Assembly: GCA_937924525.1 (NCBI GenBank)
Contig: CALDSU010000008.1
Coordinates: forward strand, 534,207-598,206
From: an uncultured Bryobacteraceae bacterium
GTDB lineage: Bacteria > Acidobacteriota > Terriglobia > Bryobacterales > Bryobacteraceae
Direction of reading: 5' to 3'
Length of the DNA stretch: 64,000 nucleotides
Shown in pieces: positions 25,438 through 34,181 of the stretch. Position 1 is the first letter of the stretch. The number at the start of each line of letters is the position of its first letter. The notes beneath the pieces are model-generated. The model ran no database searches. It saw only the letters and a list, made by a program, of their open reading frames with translations, and was not told the origin of the DNA. Made by a program: the position numbers and the translations under genes.

Positions 25438-26709
25438 CTACGCGAACCGCTCCCGGAACGCCCACAACCCCAGCGCGGGATTCGAGATGTAAAAGATCTC
25501 TTCGCCACCGACAAGGTTGGGGCCATCGGTCAGGCGGCCCGGATCATACTTGCGCAGCATCTCGTCCAGCGGGGCGTAGCGGAAGCCGACCCCTTCGATT
25601 TCCTCCCGCGTCAGATGGCCGGGGCAGTAGGTGATGGAGAAGCGGCCTTCTGATGATCCATGGATCAGGTGAGCGGCGGCGCTGAGGTTGGCGGCCAAGT
25701 CCGGGTTCCGCTCCACCGCCTCGAGCACCCGCGGCGTGCCGGCGTAGCCGTACTTGCGAATCAACCGGTCGATCGTGGGGTCCTCGCCGAACTCGCGCAC
25801 GCCGGGCGCCAGGACGATCAATTCCGCCTGATCGGCCAACGCCATGCGGGTCCGGTACACCGCCTTGTTCCCCAGCCAGGTGCTCTTGAATTCGCCGGGA
25901 TCGAGGTACACCACCGCCTTGCGGAGCTCCCGGTCCAGCATCTGAAAATTGACTTTCAGGCTAAGCTCCGCGGCGAGTTCGAAGCACTCGGCGTCGTCGC
26001 CGATGTAGAGCCCGCGGGTGACCAAGTGGCCGTGCGGGTTCTTGGCCACCACCGTCTGCACGTACACGATGGGCAGATGGCGGGCGAAATGCTCCGACGC
26101 GTAGTTCAACACGCGGCGCACCGGCGTATCGGCGCGGCCCATGATGCGCTCCATGCCGTAAACCGCGCCCAAATAGTGGCTTTTGTTGATGCCTTCGGCG
26201 CCGCCCGTGCCGACGAATACGTTCTTGTTGTAGTTCGCCATGCCGATCACTTCATGCGGCACCACCTGACCGAAAGAGAGGATGAGGTCAAACCCTCCCT
26301 CCACCAGCAACCGGCCGACTTGCGCTGGCCAGCCGAAGTCCAGCTTGCCCTCGGATTGCTCCCGCAGGAACGCGGCGGGAACCTCGCCCAGCGTCACTAC
26401 TCCCTCGCGCCAGTCGTGCACGCGGAAGCGATCCTGCGGCACGCCGCCAAACATCGCCGAGATCTCTTCCGGGGTCATGGGGAAGTGGGTCCCAATGGCG
26501 GGGAGGATGTCGGTTAGCCGGTCGCCATAATACTCCCATGCGTACCGCGTCAGTTCCCCGGCGCGCGAGTGCGCACGCGTAAAATCCGGGGGCAGGCACA
26601 AGACCTTGCGCCTGGGGCCGAGCGCCTCCAGCGCCCGGAACAGCCCTTGGCGCAAGTCGGCGGAAGACAGCTCCCGCGCTTCCCCGCCCGCGTGGAAGAA
26701 GAGGCTCAT
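25438..26709 (-). CDS. LarA-like nickel-pincer racemase family protein (DUF2088)
   Basis: A 423-residue protein of the lactate racemase family. The N-terminal DUF2088 block reads VLCLPPDFTRAHSRAGELTRYAWEYY in pieces (LPPDFTR, HSRAGELT), matching the conserved Asp-Phe-Thr-Arg segment. A middle HEVIGMANYNKNVFVGTGG block matches the His/Lys region that holds the nickel-pincer cofactor. LarA homologues racemise or epimerise alpha-hydroxy acids; many paralogues have other substrates. larB, larC and larE, needed for the cofactor, are not in the window. Confidence 0.78.
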   Translation of the reverse strand: MSLFFHAGGEARELSSADLRQGLFRALEALGPRRKVLCLPPDFTRAHSRAGELTRYAWEYYGDRLTDILPAIGTHFPMTPEEISAMFGGVPQDRFRVHDWREGVVTLGEVPAAFLREQSEGKLDFGWPAQVGRLLVEGGFDLILSFGQVVPHEVIGMANYNKNVFVGTGGAEGINKSHYLGAVYGMERIMGRADTPVRRVLNYASEHFARHLPIVYVQTVVAKNPHGHLVTRGLYIGDDAECFELAAELSLKVNFQMLDRELRKAVVYLDPGEFKSTWLGNKAVYRTRMALADQAELIVLAPGVREFGEDPTIDRLIRKYGYAGTPRVLEAVERNPDLAANLSAAAHLIHGSSEGRFSITYCPGHLTREEIEGVGFRYAPLDEMLRKYDPGRLTDGPNLVGGEEIFYISNPALGLWAFRERFA

Positions 26710-26716
26710 ACGTCCT

Positions 26717-26722
26717 ATTATG
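26717..26722 (-). promoter_or_regulatory. -10 element of the LarA-like gene
   Basis: CATAAT on the minus strand ends 7 nt before ATG 26709, again placing the transcription start at or next to the start codon. Confidence 0.45.
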
Positions 26723-26919
26723 CGGACAAACGGCCTAGCTTGCCCGCGTCCCGCGTCAGAGGGGCCAAGCGTGAAGAAGTTTTCATCTTAAGTCAACGGA
26801 AAACGCGCTGCGCTCTCACGACTTTTATCTGTTTCGTCATGCATCTTTCACGGCATTCTGGATATCATAGGTACTAACGCAGAAGTCTGGTTGCTCAGAA
26901 TATTTTAGAGGTTTCTCCA

Positions 26920-29900
26920 ATGATTTCTTATCTACGAATGAGCATGCTGCTTGTGTGCGCGGCGACTCTCTGGGCGCAAGTCAGCGCCAACAAAGGGCAA
27001 GTTTCCGGAGTCGTATTCGATCAGAACGAGGCGGTGATTCAGAATGCCAAGATCCAGATCCGAAACGCGGCCACTGGGGCCCAGCGTGAGACCAACTCGG
27101 ACTCTTCGGGCCGTTACCAGTTTCTGGCGGTTGATCCTGGCGCCTATACGGTGACGGTGGAAGCGCCCGGTTTCGCGAACGCGGTGTTTGAGAGGGTGAT
27201 CGTCAATGTAGGTTCCTCGGTGTCCCTGCCGGTGACGATGCAGGTGGGCGCCACGGTGACGACGGTGGAGGTGGGGGCGACCCTGGTGTCGCTCGACCTC
27301 CCCGCACCGGCGCAGACCGTCAACGAGACCGCGATCCGCGACCTGCCGATCAACGGGCGCCGGTTCCAGGATTTCGCCGCCCTCAGCCCTGGCGTGCTGC
27401 TGGATCCCGAGCGCGGCGCCGTCTCCTTTCTGGGTCAGCGCGCGATCAACTCGAATATCATGATCGACGGGACGGATTACAACAATCCGTTCTTCGGCGG
27501 CATCCGCGGCGGCGAGCGGTCGAACTTCATATTCACCGTGCCCCAAAGCTCTATTCAGGAGTTCCAAACGGTAACGGCGGGCTACGCCGCCGAGTACGGC
27601 CGGTCGACGGGCGGGGTGCTGAACACCATTACCAAATCCGGCGGCAACGACTACCACGGTGACGCGTTTTATCAGGTGCGGCACAAGGAAATGAGCGCGC
27701 TGACGCCTTTCAAAACCCAGAATCTGGAGACGCTCCAGCAGTTCGGCGGCTCACTGGGTGGGCCCATCCAGCGCGACCGCCTGTTCTGGTTCGCCGCCGT
27801 AGAACGGCAGCAGGTGAAGTTCCCCCGCTCCACCCTCTTCGCTACTCTGGCCAACGTGACGCCCAATGAGAACACCCGCGAAGCGTTCGACCTGTTCAAG
27901 AGCTTCGAGGGACCGCTGCCGGGCACCAACAACGGCACGACGGCGATGGGCCGGATGGATTACCAGATGACCAACGGCAGCCGCCTGACGTTTCGCTACA
28001 ACTGGAGCGATGCGACCGCCGAGAACGCGGTTACGACCGGCACCGCCCTTCCCGTGCTGCTGAATGAAGCCCGCAGCAACCAGGGCGTCGAAAAGAATGG
28101 AACGCATTCAGGCGTGATGCAGTGGACGCAGATTCTGTCCCCCAAGCTGGTGAACGATCTCCGTTTCTCCGGCACCCACGAACGCCGGCCGCGCGAATCC
28201 AATTCCTCTCTGCCTACGGTGAATGTCCGGGCGATCGGGTTATACGGAGCGCGCAGCTTCCTGCCGACGATCCAGGACGACACCCGCTACCAGATCAACA
28301 ACGGAACCTCCTTTACTTCAGGAGCCCACACCTTCAAGTTCGGCGGCGACTACAATTACCTGAGGACTTTTCAAACCTTCGGCTTCAACCAGTTCGGCGC
28401 TTATACCATCAATATCACCGACATTAACCAGTTGCTGGAGATCATGTCGGTGGGCGGGCCGACGCCCAACCGGTTCGATCATCCGCAGGTGCAATATGCG
28501 CGGCAGATCGGCAATCTGCTAGCGGCTTTCAACATGCATCAGATCGCGTTCTATGTGCAGGACGCTTGGAAGGTCAACCGCAAGTTCACTCTCAATCTCG
28601 GCTTCCGGTGGGAGGGTCAGGTGAACCCCAAGCCCGAAGCCACCAACACCAGCTTGGTTAATCTTGTGCAGAGTGTGACCTTCCCGAATGGCTACCGCCT
28701 GGATCCCACCACAATTCAGAACGCGCTGAACCAGTGGATGCCGCGCGCTGGTTTCAGCTATACGCCGTTCAACAGTAACCGCACGGTGATCCGGGGACAC
28801 GCCGGCATGTTTTACGCCTCCACGCCGATGCTGCTGTTCGCGGGGGCCATCAACAATTTCCGCGCGGTGCCCGGCGACGTCAGCCTAAACTTGCCGCGTT
28901 CGGGGTCGACGATCTACCGGGATTTCCTGGCGGTCGGAATCGATCTCAACCGCTTCCGCCTGGACAACCTGCCCATCCTGACCATCCAGCAGATGCAGCA
29001 GGCGGTAGCGGGCGGCGGCGCCGCGGTGGATCCGTTCCGGGGCGCGCGCCTCACCGGCATGGCCCCGGACTTCGTCAATCCGCGCTCTTGGCAGACCGGG
29101 ATTGGCTTCGACCATGAACTGGCCTCCCGTCTCGTCGTCGGTGCGCAGTTCAACTACGTCAATACGGTGAATCTCCAGCGCAACCTCGATGTGAACTTGC
29201 CGTTGCCGCGCGTCAATCCGGCGGATCGCGCCCAGCGGCCCAACTTTGGCCAGGTGGGCACGTTCCGCATTCCGCGTCCGATTCCGACCTTGGACCGCAT
29301 CACCTTGCGCGCCAGTTCGGCCCGCTCGATGTACCGCGGGGGCACCTTCCAGGCGCAGTATCGGGGCAAGAAATTCCAGGCCGGCGCGTTCTACACCCTG
29401 AGCGAGATGTTCTCCGACGACGACAATGAGCGTACCGCGACCAGCCTCTTTTACCAGAACCCGTACAACTTCCGCGATGAGTATAGTTACGGCAGACTGG
29501 ACGCCCGCCATCAGTTCACTTCGAACGCGGTGTACCAGTTACCCTGGGGTTTGTCGGTGTCCGGCATCTTCCGCGCCAACAGCGGCCGCCCCATCGATGC
29601 ATCCGCCGGCGCGGACCTGAACGGCGACGGGAACCTGGGCAGTCCGAGTTTCGCGCTCGGCGCTTCCGACCGGCCGTATTCGGCGCCGGGCGTTTCCTTC
29701 CCCCGCAACGCCTTCCGCAACCGCGGCTTCAAGGTGGTGGACATGCGCGTGTTGAAGGCGTTTCGCTTTAACGAGCGTTCGCGCCTCGAATTCTCCGCCG
29801 AGATGTTCAACCTGTTCAACTTCGACAATATCGCCTTCGACGGCAACGCGTTGAACTACGGGCCCGGCATTGACGCGGTGACGGGCGTCGTCCTGCCCGC

Positions 29901-30009
29901 GCGGGACACGTTCATGCGCTTGAAACTGGCGGACGGATCCTACGACCGCGTCAACATCCAGCAAGGCTCTCCGTTCCAGGCCCAGTTTGGACTGCGGTTC
30001 TTCTTCTGA
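26920..30009 (+). CDS. Oar-like TonB-dependent outer-membrane receptor
   Basis: A 1029-residue outer-membrane protein. It has a signal peptide (residues 1-20, ending TLWAQ), a carboxypeptidase-regulatory-like domain (about 25-105; GQVSGVVFDQNEAVIQNAKI, YQFLAVDPGAYTVTVEAPGF), a plug domain (about 125-230; LPINGRRFQDFAALSPGV, YGRSTGGVLNTITKSGGN) and a large beta barrel ending in the aromatic strand FGLRFFF. This architecture is highly expanded in Acidobacteriota. The ligand is unknown. It appears to be transcribed alone: a strong terminator follows at 30067. Upstream, 210 nt hold no gene. Confidence 0.9.
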   Translation: MISYLRMSMLLVCAATLWAQVSANKGQVSGVVFDQNEAVIQNAKIQIRNAATGAQRETNSDSSGRYQFLAVDPGAYTVTVEAPGFANAVFERVIVNVGSSVSLPVTMQVGATVTTVEVGATLVSLDLPAPAQTVNETAIRDLPINGRRFQDFAALSPGVLLDPERGAVSFLGQRAINSNIMIDGTDYNNPFFGGIRGGERSNFIFTVPQSSIQEFQTVTAGYAAEYGRSTGGVLNTITKSGGNDYHGDAFYQVRHKEMSALTPFKTQNLETLQQFGGSLGGPIQRDRLFWFAAVERQQVKFPRSTLFATLANVTPNENTREAFDLFKSFEGPLPGTNNGTTAMGRMDYQMTNGSRLTFRYNWSDATAENAVTTGTALPVLLNEARSNQGVEKNGTHSGVMQWTQILSPKLVNDLRFSGTHERRPRESNSSLPTVNVRAIGLYGARSFLPTIQDDTRYQINNGTSFTSGAHTFKFGGDYNYLRTFQTFGFNQFGAYTINITDINQLLEIMSVGGPTPNRFDHPQVQYARQIGNLLAAFNMHQIAFYVQDAWKVNRKFTLNLGFRWEGQVNPKPEATNTSLVNLVQSVTFPNGYRLDPTTIQNALNQWMPRAGFSYTPFNSNRTVIRGHAGMFYASTPMLLFAGAINNFRAVPGDVSLNLPRSGSTIYRDFLAVGIDLNRFRLDNLPILTIQQMQQAVAGGGAAVDPFRGARLTGMAPDFVNPRSWQTGIGFDHELASRLVVGAQFNYVNTVNLQRNLDVNLPLPRVNPADRAQRPNFGQVGTFRIPRPIPTLDRITLRASSARSMYRGGTFQAQYRGKKFQAGAFYTLSEMFSDDDNERTATSLFYQNPYNFRDEYSYGRLDARHQFTSNAVYQLPWGLSVSGIFRANSGRPIDASAGADLNGDGNLGSPSFALGASDRPYSAPGVSFPRNAFRNRGFKVVDMRVLKAFRFNERSRLEFSAEMFNLFNFDNIAFDGNALNYGPGIDAVTGVVLPARDTFMRLKLADGSYDRVNIQQGSPFQAQFGLRFFF

Positions 30010-30066
30010 TCGCGAGCGCCGGCATAGGTCTGTCTTTCCGCCGGCCAAGCCAGATCGAAACCCTTC

Positions 30067-30100
30067 AGGGGCGGCGCGGCTGCCGCCCCTCTTTCTTTTT
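30067..30100 (+). terminator. Intrinsic terminator of the TonB receptor gene
   Basis: AGGGGCGG pairs perfectly with CCGCCCCT around an 8-nt loop, followed by CTTTCTTTTT. This is a textbook rho-independent terminator. Confidence 0.85.
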
Positions 30101-30199
30101 GCCTGCGGAAACCATGGCCAGGCCGTCAGGGGACGTCGCGCAGCCGTCCCGCCGCGGTCTGTTACGCTAAAAATTTGCTCCCTACGATTCCTGTTTCCT

Positions 30200-31438
30200 A
30201 TGGCCAACATTTTTCCTTTTCCCGCTTACCGCTACGCCGCCGGCGCAGGCCGGCTGGACGATCTGGTAACCCAGCCCTACGACAAGATCACGCCCGCCAT
30301 GCGGGAGCGTTATCTTGGGCTCAGCCCGCACAATCTGGTGCGGATCATCCTAGGCAAGGAGACGCCGGAGGACGGCCCGGCGGACAACGTCTACACCCGC
30401 GCCGCGAGCCACTTGCGCGAATGGATTCAGTCCGGCGTGCTCGCCCGCGAGTCCGCGCCCAGCCTGTACGCCTACTTTCAGGAGTTCACCGTACCGGACA
30501 CGGGCGAACGGCTGCTGCGGAAAGGTTTCATCGGACTGGGCGCGGTCGAGGATTACAGCGAGGGCACCGTGCACCGGCACGAACGCACGCTGTCGGGGCC
30601 CAAGAAGGACCGGCTTGAATTGCTGCGGCACACCCGGGCCCATTTCGGCCAGATCTTTATGTTGTACCCGGACCCGCGGCGGGAGATCGACGCGCTGCTC
30701 GATGTGGTGGCTGCCACCGAACCCACCGCGCGCGTCACCGATGAATACGGCGAAGTGCACACCGTCTGGCGCATCGGCGATCCGGCGCTCATCGAGCGCA
30801 TCGTCACGCTGATGGCCGACAAGAAACTGCTGATCGCCGATGGGCATCACCGCTATGAGACCGCCGTGGCGTTCCGCAACGAGAATCCCGGCGACCCCGC
30901 GGCCGCGAAGGTCATGATGACGTTCGTCAACATGCACTCGGACGGACTGCGCATCCTGGCCACCCACCGCGCGGTGTCCGGTTTGGAAAGCTTCGACGGC
31001 GCGGCGGCGATGCGCCGGGCGGCCGAAGCCTTCACCGTCGAGAAGGTCGACTCCGTCAGCCATTTGCAGGAGCGCTGGGCCGCCGGCGCGCAAGGGCTGC
31101 TGGGCGCGGCGTTCGGCCAGGAACTGTACGCGCTAACCGCGAAAGCTCCCGGCGGCAGGCTCGACCTGCAAATCCTCCACGAATCGCTGTTGGACCCGGT
31201 CCTGGGCGTGACGCCGGACGCCATCCGCGAGGGCAAGTACCTGCAATACCTGCGGGGCATCGACGTCGCGCTCGCCGAAGCCCGCAGCGGCCGGGCGCAG
31301 GTGGTCTTTCTGGTCAAGGCCACCACCGTGCAGGAGGTAGCGGATATTTCCTTTGGAGGAGGCGTGATGCCGCAGAAGTCCACGGACTTCTATCCGAAGC
31401 TGCTGTCGGGCCTTACCATTTACCGGTTGGACGGCTAG
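30200..31438 (+). CDS. DUF1015 family protein
   Basis: A 412-residue soluble protein of the DUF1015 family. Family features are the start IFPFPAYRYAAGAGRLDDLV, QPYDKITPAMRERYLGLSPHN, the YAYFQEF strand, LIADGHHRYETAVAFRNEN and a C-terminal GVMPQKSTDFYPKLLSGLTI. ATG 30200 matches the usual N-terminus; longer in-frame extension upstream is not protein-like. The biochemical role is not known; the conserved His-His-Arg and the C-terminal Lys-Ser-Thr segment suggest a binding or catalytic site. Confidence 0.88.
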   Translation: MANIFPFPAYRYAAGAGRLDDLVTQPYDKITPAMRERYLGLSPHNLVRIILGKETPEDGPADNVYTRAASHLREWIQSGVLARESAPSLYAYFQEFTVPDTGERLLRKGFIGLGAVEDYSEGTVHRHERTLSGPKKDRLELLRHTRAHFGQIFMLYPDPRREIDALLDVVAATEPTARVTDEYGEVHTVWRIGDPALIERIVTLMADKKLLIADGHHRYETAVAFRNENPGDPAAAKVMMTFVNMHSDGLRILATHRAVSGLESFDGAAAMRRAAEAFTVEKVDSVSHLQERWAAGAQGLLGAAFGQELYALTAKAPGGRLDLQILHESLLDPVLGVTPDAIREGKYLQYLRGIDVALAEARSGRAQVVFLVKATTVQEVADISFGGGVMPQKSTDFYPKLLSGLTIYRLDG

Positions 31439-31470
31439 CTCCACCGCGGGCGCGGACGGGGCCGGCGCCG

Positions 31471-31626
31471 GTGGCCGCGCCAACCGCGCTGATCCTGACC
31501 CGGGTCTTCGGCAACACCCCGGAGTCCTGGCTCAACATCCAGCGCCGAACCGACCTCTGGCAGGTTCTCCATAGCCCGGTCGAGCGAAGCCGCATCGACC
31601 GCGCGCCCTCTTGGCAGCGCCGCGTA
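31471..31626 (+). pseudogene. HigA-type antitoxin relic (C-terminal fragment)
   Basis: The plus strand between the DUF1015 gene and the SelA-like gene encodes ALILTRVFGNTPESWLNIQR followed by RTDLWQVLHSPVERSRIDR. This matches the C-terminal part of HigA-family XRE antitoxins, where the text is typically LRLAxxFGxxPExWLNLQ then YDLWxA. The N-terminal helix-turn-helix is missing, no start codon precedes it in a sensible place, and no toxin gene is adjacent, so it is a fragment of a lost toxin-antitoxin module. On the opposite strand a GTG-start frame 31435-31635 is also open but matches nothing. Confidence 0.65.
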
Positions 31627-31683
31627 ATTTTCCACCCGCCGCTCTTGGCCGGGAAGCCCGGGCCCTTCGGCGGCAACGGGGTT

Positions 31684-32892
31684 CTAGCCCAGCGCCTCTT
31701 CGAGGATCGCCCGCAACCGCCAGCCGACGATTCGCTCCTCGCCCGGGAACAAATTGTAAGACGCCAGCGACAAGCCCTCCTGCGCGCTGGCGTTGACTTC
31801 GATGGAGGGCTCGCCGTCCCGCAAGCGGCGGGCGCATTCCTGGTAGCTGAGCCGGTTGGCGTCCCATTGCACGCGCAGGTAAGGGACCGGGTGGCCGCCC
31901 GCCCCGGGAATATAGACTTCCGTGCGCACCGAGGAAACGCCGCGCAGGTCCTTGGCGATGCTCTCCATGAAACCGCGCCACAGTTTCTGGTCGGCGTCGT
32001 GATCACGCTGGAGGTAGAGTTCCACGGCCGCCAGCAAACCCATGATTTCCTCTTTGCCTACCTTGCACGGCCGGGCGATCGTGTCGCCATACGGGTTGTT
32101 GTTCAGGTGGGCGGCTTCGATCAGGTCGCGGCGTCCCAACAGCAAGCCGGAAGCCTGCGGACCGCGCAAGCCCTTGCCGCCGCTGAAAGCGACCAGGTCG
32201 AAGCCTTCCCTGGCGATCGACCAGAGGTTGCTCGCCGGAGGCAGTTCGGCGGCGGCGTCGTTAAACACCGGCACTCCCGCCTGTTTGCCGATGTCGAGGA
32301 ACTCCGCGCGCGCGATCTTGCCCTTGTACTCGAAGATGTGCGTCCAGTAGAGCATCGCCGTGCGCGGGTTGATGGCCTGGCGCACCTCACCGGCGGTGTC
32401 CACTTCGATCAGCTTCACGCCCACGTTGCGCGCGGCGTGGTCGAAACCGTTCCGCTGGGCGCGAGGGATAATCACCTCGTCTTTCATGCCCGCGATGTCG
32501 GGGATGCGGCGGATCTTCTCCGGGTCGTTGCCGGTGACGCACGCGGCGGTGGCCAGCATGATGGAACCGGCGGCGCCGGAAGTCACCATGGCGGCCTCCA
32601 CGCCCAGCAGTTTGGCGAGGCGCGCGCCGGCCTTCCGCTGCAACTCAATCAAGGGCACAAACGAGCGGGACGCCTCCTCCATGGCCTGCCGTACCGGAGG
32701 CGGGATCACCGAGCCGGTCAAGGTGGTGTACGTACCGGCCGCGTTGATCAGCGGCCGGACGCCGAGTTGGCGGTAGATCTCGCCGTGCGTCGCCGCCAGT
32801 TGGGCGGCCGCGTAGCGCCGGGGCAGCAAAGCCGCCAGGCCCCCGCTCAGGAGGAGCCGGCGGCGGGTGGCGGGAAGAAATCGCGCAAGCAT
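31684..32892 (-). CDS. SelA-like PLP-dependent enzyme with export signal
   Basis: A 402-residue fold-type I PLP enzyme of the SelA/DgaE group: LGVRPLINAAGTYTTLTGS, VTSGAAGSIMLATAACVTGN (cofactor phosphate region), FNDAAAELPP (Asp that pairs with the PLP nitrogen) and the Schiff-base Lys in DLVAFSGGKGLRGPQASG. Members include selenocysteine synthase and D-glucosaminate-6-phosphate ammonia-lyase; the second type of chemistry is likelier here because no selenocysteine genes are near. An N-terminal Tat-like signal (RRRLLLSGGLAALL) suggests export, unusual for this family. Its own TATAAT box lies just upstream. Confidence 0.82.
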   Translation of the reverse strand: MLARFLPATRRRLLLSGGLAALLPRRYAAAQLAATHGEIYRQLGVRPLINAAGTYTTLTGSVIPPPVRQAMEEASRSFVPLIELQRKAGARLAKLLGVEAAMVTSGAAGSIMLATAACVTGNDPEKIRRIPDIAGMKDEVIIPRAQRNGFDHAARNVGVKLIEVDTAGEVRQAINPRTAMLYWTHIFEYKGKIARAEFLDIGKQAGVPVFNDAAAELPPASNLWSIAREGFDLVAFSGGKGLRGPQASGLLLGRRDLIEAAHLNNNPYGDTIARPCKVGKEEIMGLLAAVELYLQRDHDADQKLWRGFMESIAKDLRGVSSVRTEVYIPGAGGHPVPYLRVQWDANRLSYQECARRLRDGEPSIEVNASAQEGLSLASYNLFPGEERIVGWRLRAILEEALG

Positions 32893-32901
32893 GATCCCCC
32901 G

Positions 32902-32907
32902 ATTATA
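32902..32907 (-). promoter_or_regulatory. Consensus -10 element of the SelA-like gene
   Basis: A perfect TATAAT on the minus strand ends 9 nt before ATG 32892. The intervening bases include GGGGGATC, which would fall mostly upstream of the predicted start of transcription. Confidence 0.55.
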
Positions 32908-32922
32908 GTTGCCGCGGCTAAG

Positions 32923-34080
32923 CTAGCGGGCGGGAATGGCCGCGCCGGGCGGCTCGAGGAATTCCCGGTTCACCCGCGTGAACGTGATGAATTGGTAGCC
33001 GTCGCTCACCCCGCGCTCCCACAGCACGCCCACCGTCTGGTCTTTCAGGATGGCCGTGTCCGAATACGCCGCCAGGCCGCCGTAGAGCACCCTCTCGTGG
33101 GCGAAGGTCTGTCCCTCGTCGTAGCTGACGCGGATCACCAGGTTGCGCCGGCCGGGACCCGTGATGCCGGTCCAGACCAGCCGGTCGCGGTCCGCGCCGG
33201 CGGACTCCAAAGTGTACCGTTCCAGCCCGGTCGCGATGGCGGGAGTCTTCTGGCCCAGCCTGGGCCGGGACCACGTCTGGCCGCCATCCTGGCTGACCGC
33301 CACCCAGCGGTGTTCGCCGTCGCCCTGGCGCGCGTCGATCATGATCGCCCCGTCGGCCAGTTCCACCACCTGGTCTTCGTTGGTGAACGCGCGCAGCAAA
33401 TCGCTGCGCCGCCAGGTCTGCCCGTGGTCGTCGCTGTAGAGGACGTACGCGCGCATGGTGCTCATCTGGACCACGAAGTGGCCGGTAGCCACCGCGATAG
33501 AGTAGCTATCGTTCTTCATCGCCGCGGGGATGATCAGCCGGCCGGTGCGCGTTTGGATGCCGCCGCCCGGGCCGATGAAGATGGCGCCCCACTCGTCGAA
33601 GTGCCGCGACTGGCGGGTGATGTCGCGCGCCGCCGACCAGGTTTTGCCATGATCGTCACTGTAGCGAAGCCACGTCTGATTGTTCGTAGTGCCTTGCTTG
33701 GAACTTTCCGTGCCGTGCCCGGGCTCCCAGCGGTTGAAGGCGATCCACAACCGGCCGTTCGAGCGGTCGAGAATCGGGACCGGGTTGGATGCGCCCCATT
33801 TTTCGCCAGGGTCGTCCACCACCTGCAACGCAGACCAAGTGGCGCCCTGGTCCGTGCTCCGCTTGCAGACCAGGTCAATGTCGCCGCCGCCCGGGTCGCT
33901 GCGGTTCTCCTTGCGGCCTTCGGCGAACGCGATCAGCGTGCCATCCGCCGCCGTCACAAGGGCCGGAATGCGGAAGGCGTGGTAGCCCTCCTTGCCGGAC
34001 GTGAACACATCGGTGTGAACGATCACGGGCTCGGCGGCCAGCAGGCCCGGGCTGCACAGAAGGAGGGTGAAGATACGCAT
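32923..34080 (-). CDS. Secreted sialidase-like (GH33) six-bladed propeller protein
   Basis: A 385-residue secreted protein with a signal peptide (residues 1-15, MRIFTLLLCSPGLLA). The diagnostic FRIP motif occurs as HAFRIPALV (about residue 35), with the first catalytic Arg. Four Asp boxes follow: STDQGATW, SDDHGKTW, SDDHGQTW and SQDGGQTW. An Asp in the RSDPGGGDIDLV stretch and a late Tyr in AAYSDTAI suit the GH33 site. The family releases terminal sialic acids from glycoconjugates; some acidobacterial members may act on other acidic sugars. The next gene on the same strand, the SelA-like one, has its own promoter. Confidence 0.85.
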   Translation of the reverse strand: MRIFTLLLCSPGLLAAEPVIVHTDVFTSGKEGYHAFRIPALVTAADGTLIAFAEGRKENRSDPGGGDIDLVCKRSTDQGATWSALQVVDDPGEKWGASNPVPILDRSNGRLWIAFNRWEPGHGTESSKQGTTNNQTWLRYSDDHGKTWSAARDITRQSRHFDEWGAIFIGPGGGIQTRTGRLIIPAAMKNDSYSIAVATGHFVVQMSTMRAYVLYSDDHGQTWRRSDLLRAFTNEDQVVELADGAIMIDARQGDGEHRWVAVSQDGGQTWSRPRLGQKTPAIATGLERYTLESAGADRDRLVWTGITGPGRRNLVIRVSYDEGQTFAHERVLYGGLAAYSDTAILKDQTVGVLWERGVSDGYQFITFTRVNREFLEPPGAAIPAR

Positions 34081-34166
34081 AGCCGTTTGGAACGCTCCCG
34101 GCGTGAGGCGCGGAAACGTCCGCCAGCCAGTAGTCTACACCGAACAGGTCCACGCCGGGCCTCTGC

Positions 34167-34172
34167 TATGTT
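34167..34172 (+). promoter_or_regulatory. -10-like element of the sugar isomerase gene
   Basis: TATGTT ends 9 nt before ATG 34182, the same short spacing seen at several other genes in this window. Confidence 0.4.
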
Positions 34173-34181
34173 GGGAAAGCG

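Noticed and set aside
31684..32892. Selenocysteine synthase SelA and a selenoprotein system
   Set aside because: No selB, selD, tRNA-Sec or in-frame UGA selenoprotein was seen; the protein is shorter and has an export signal.
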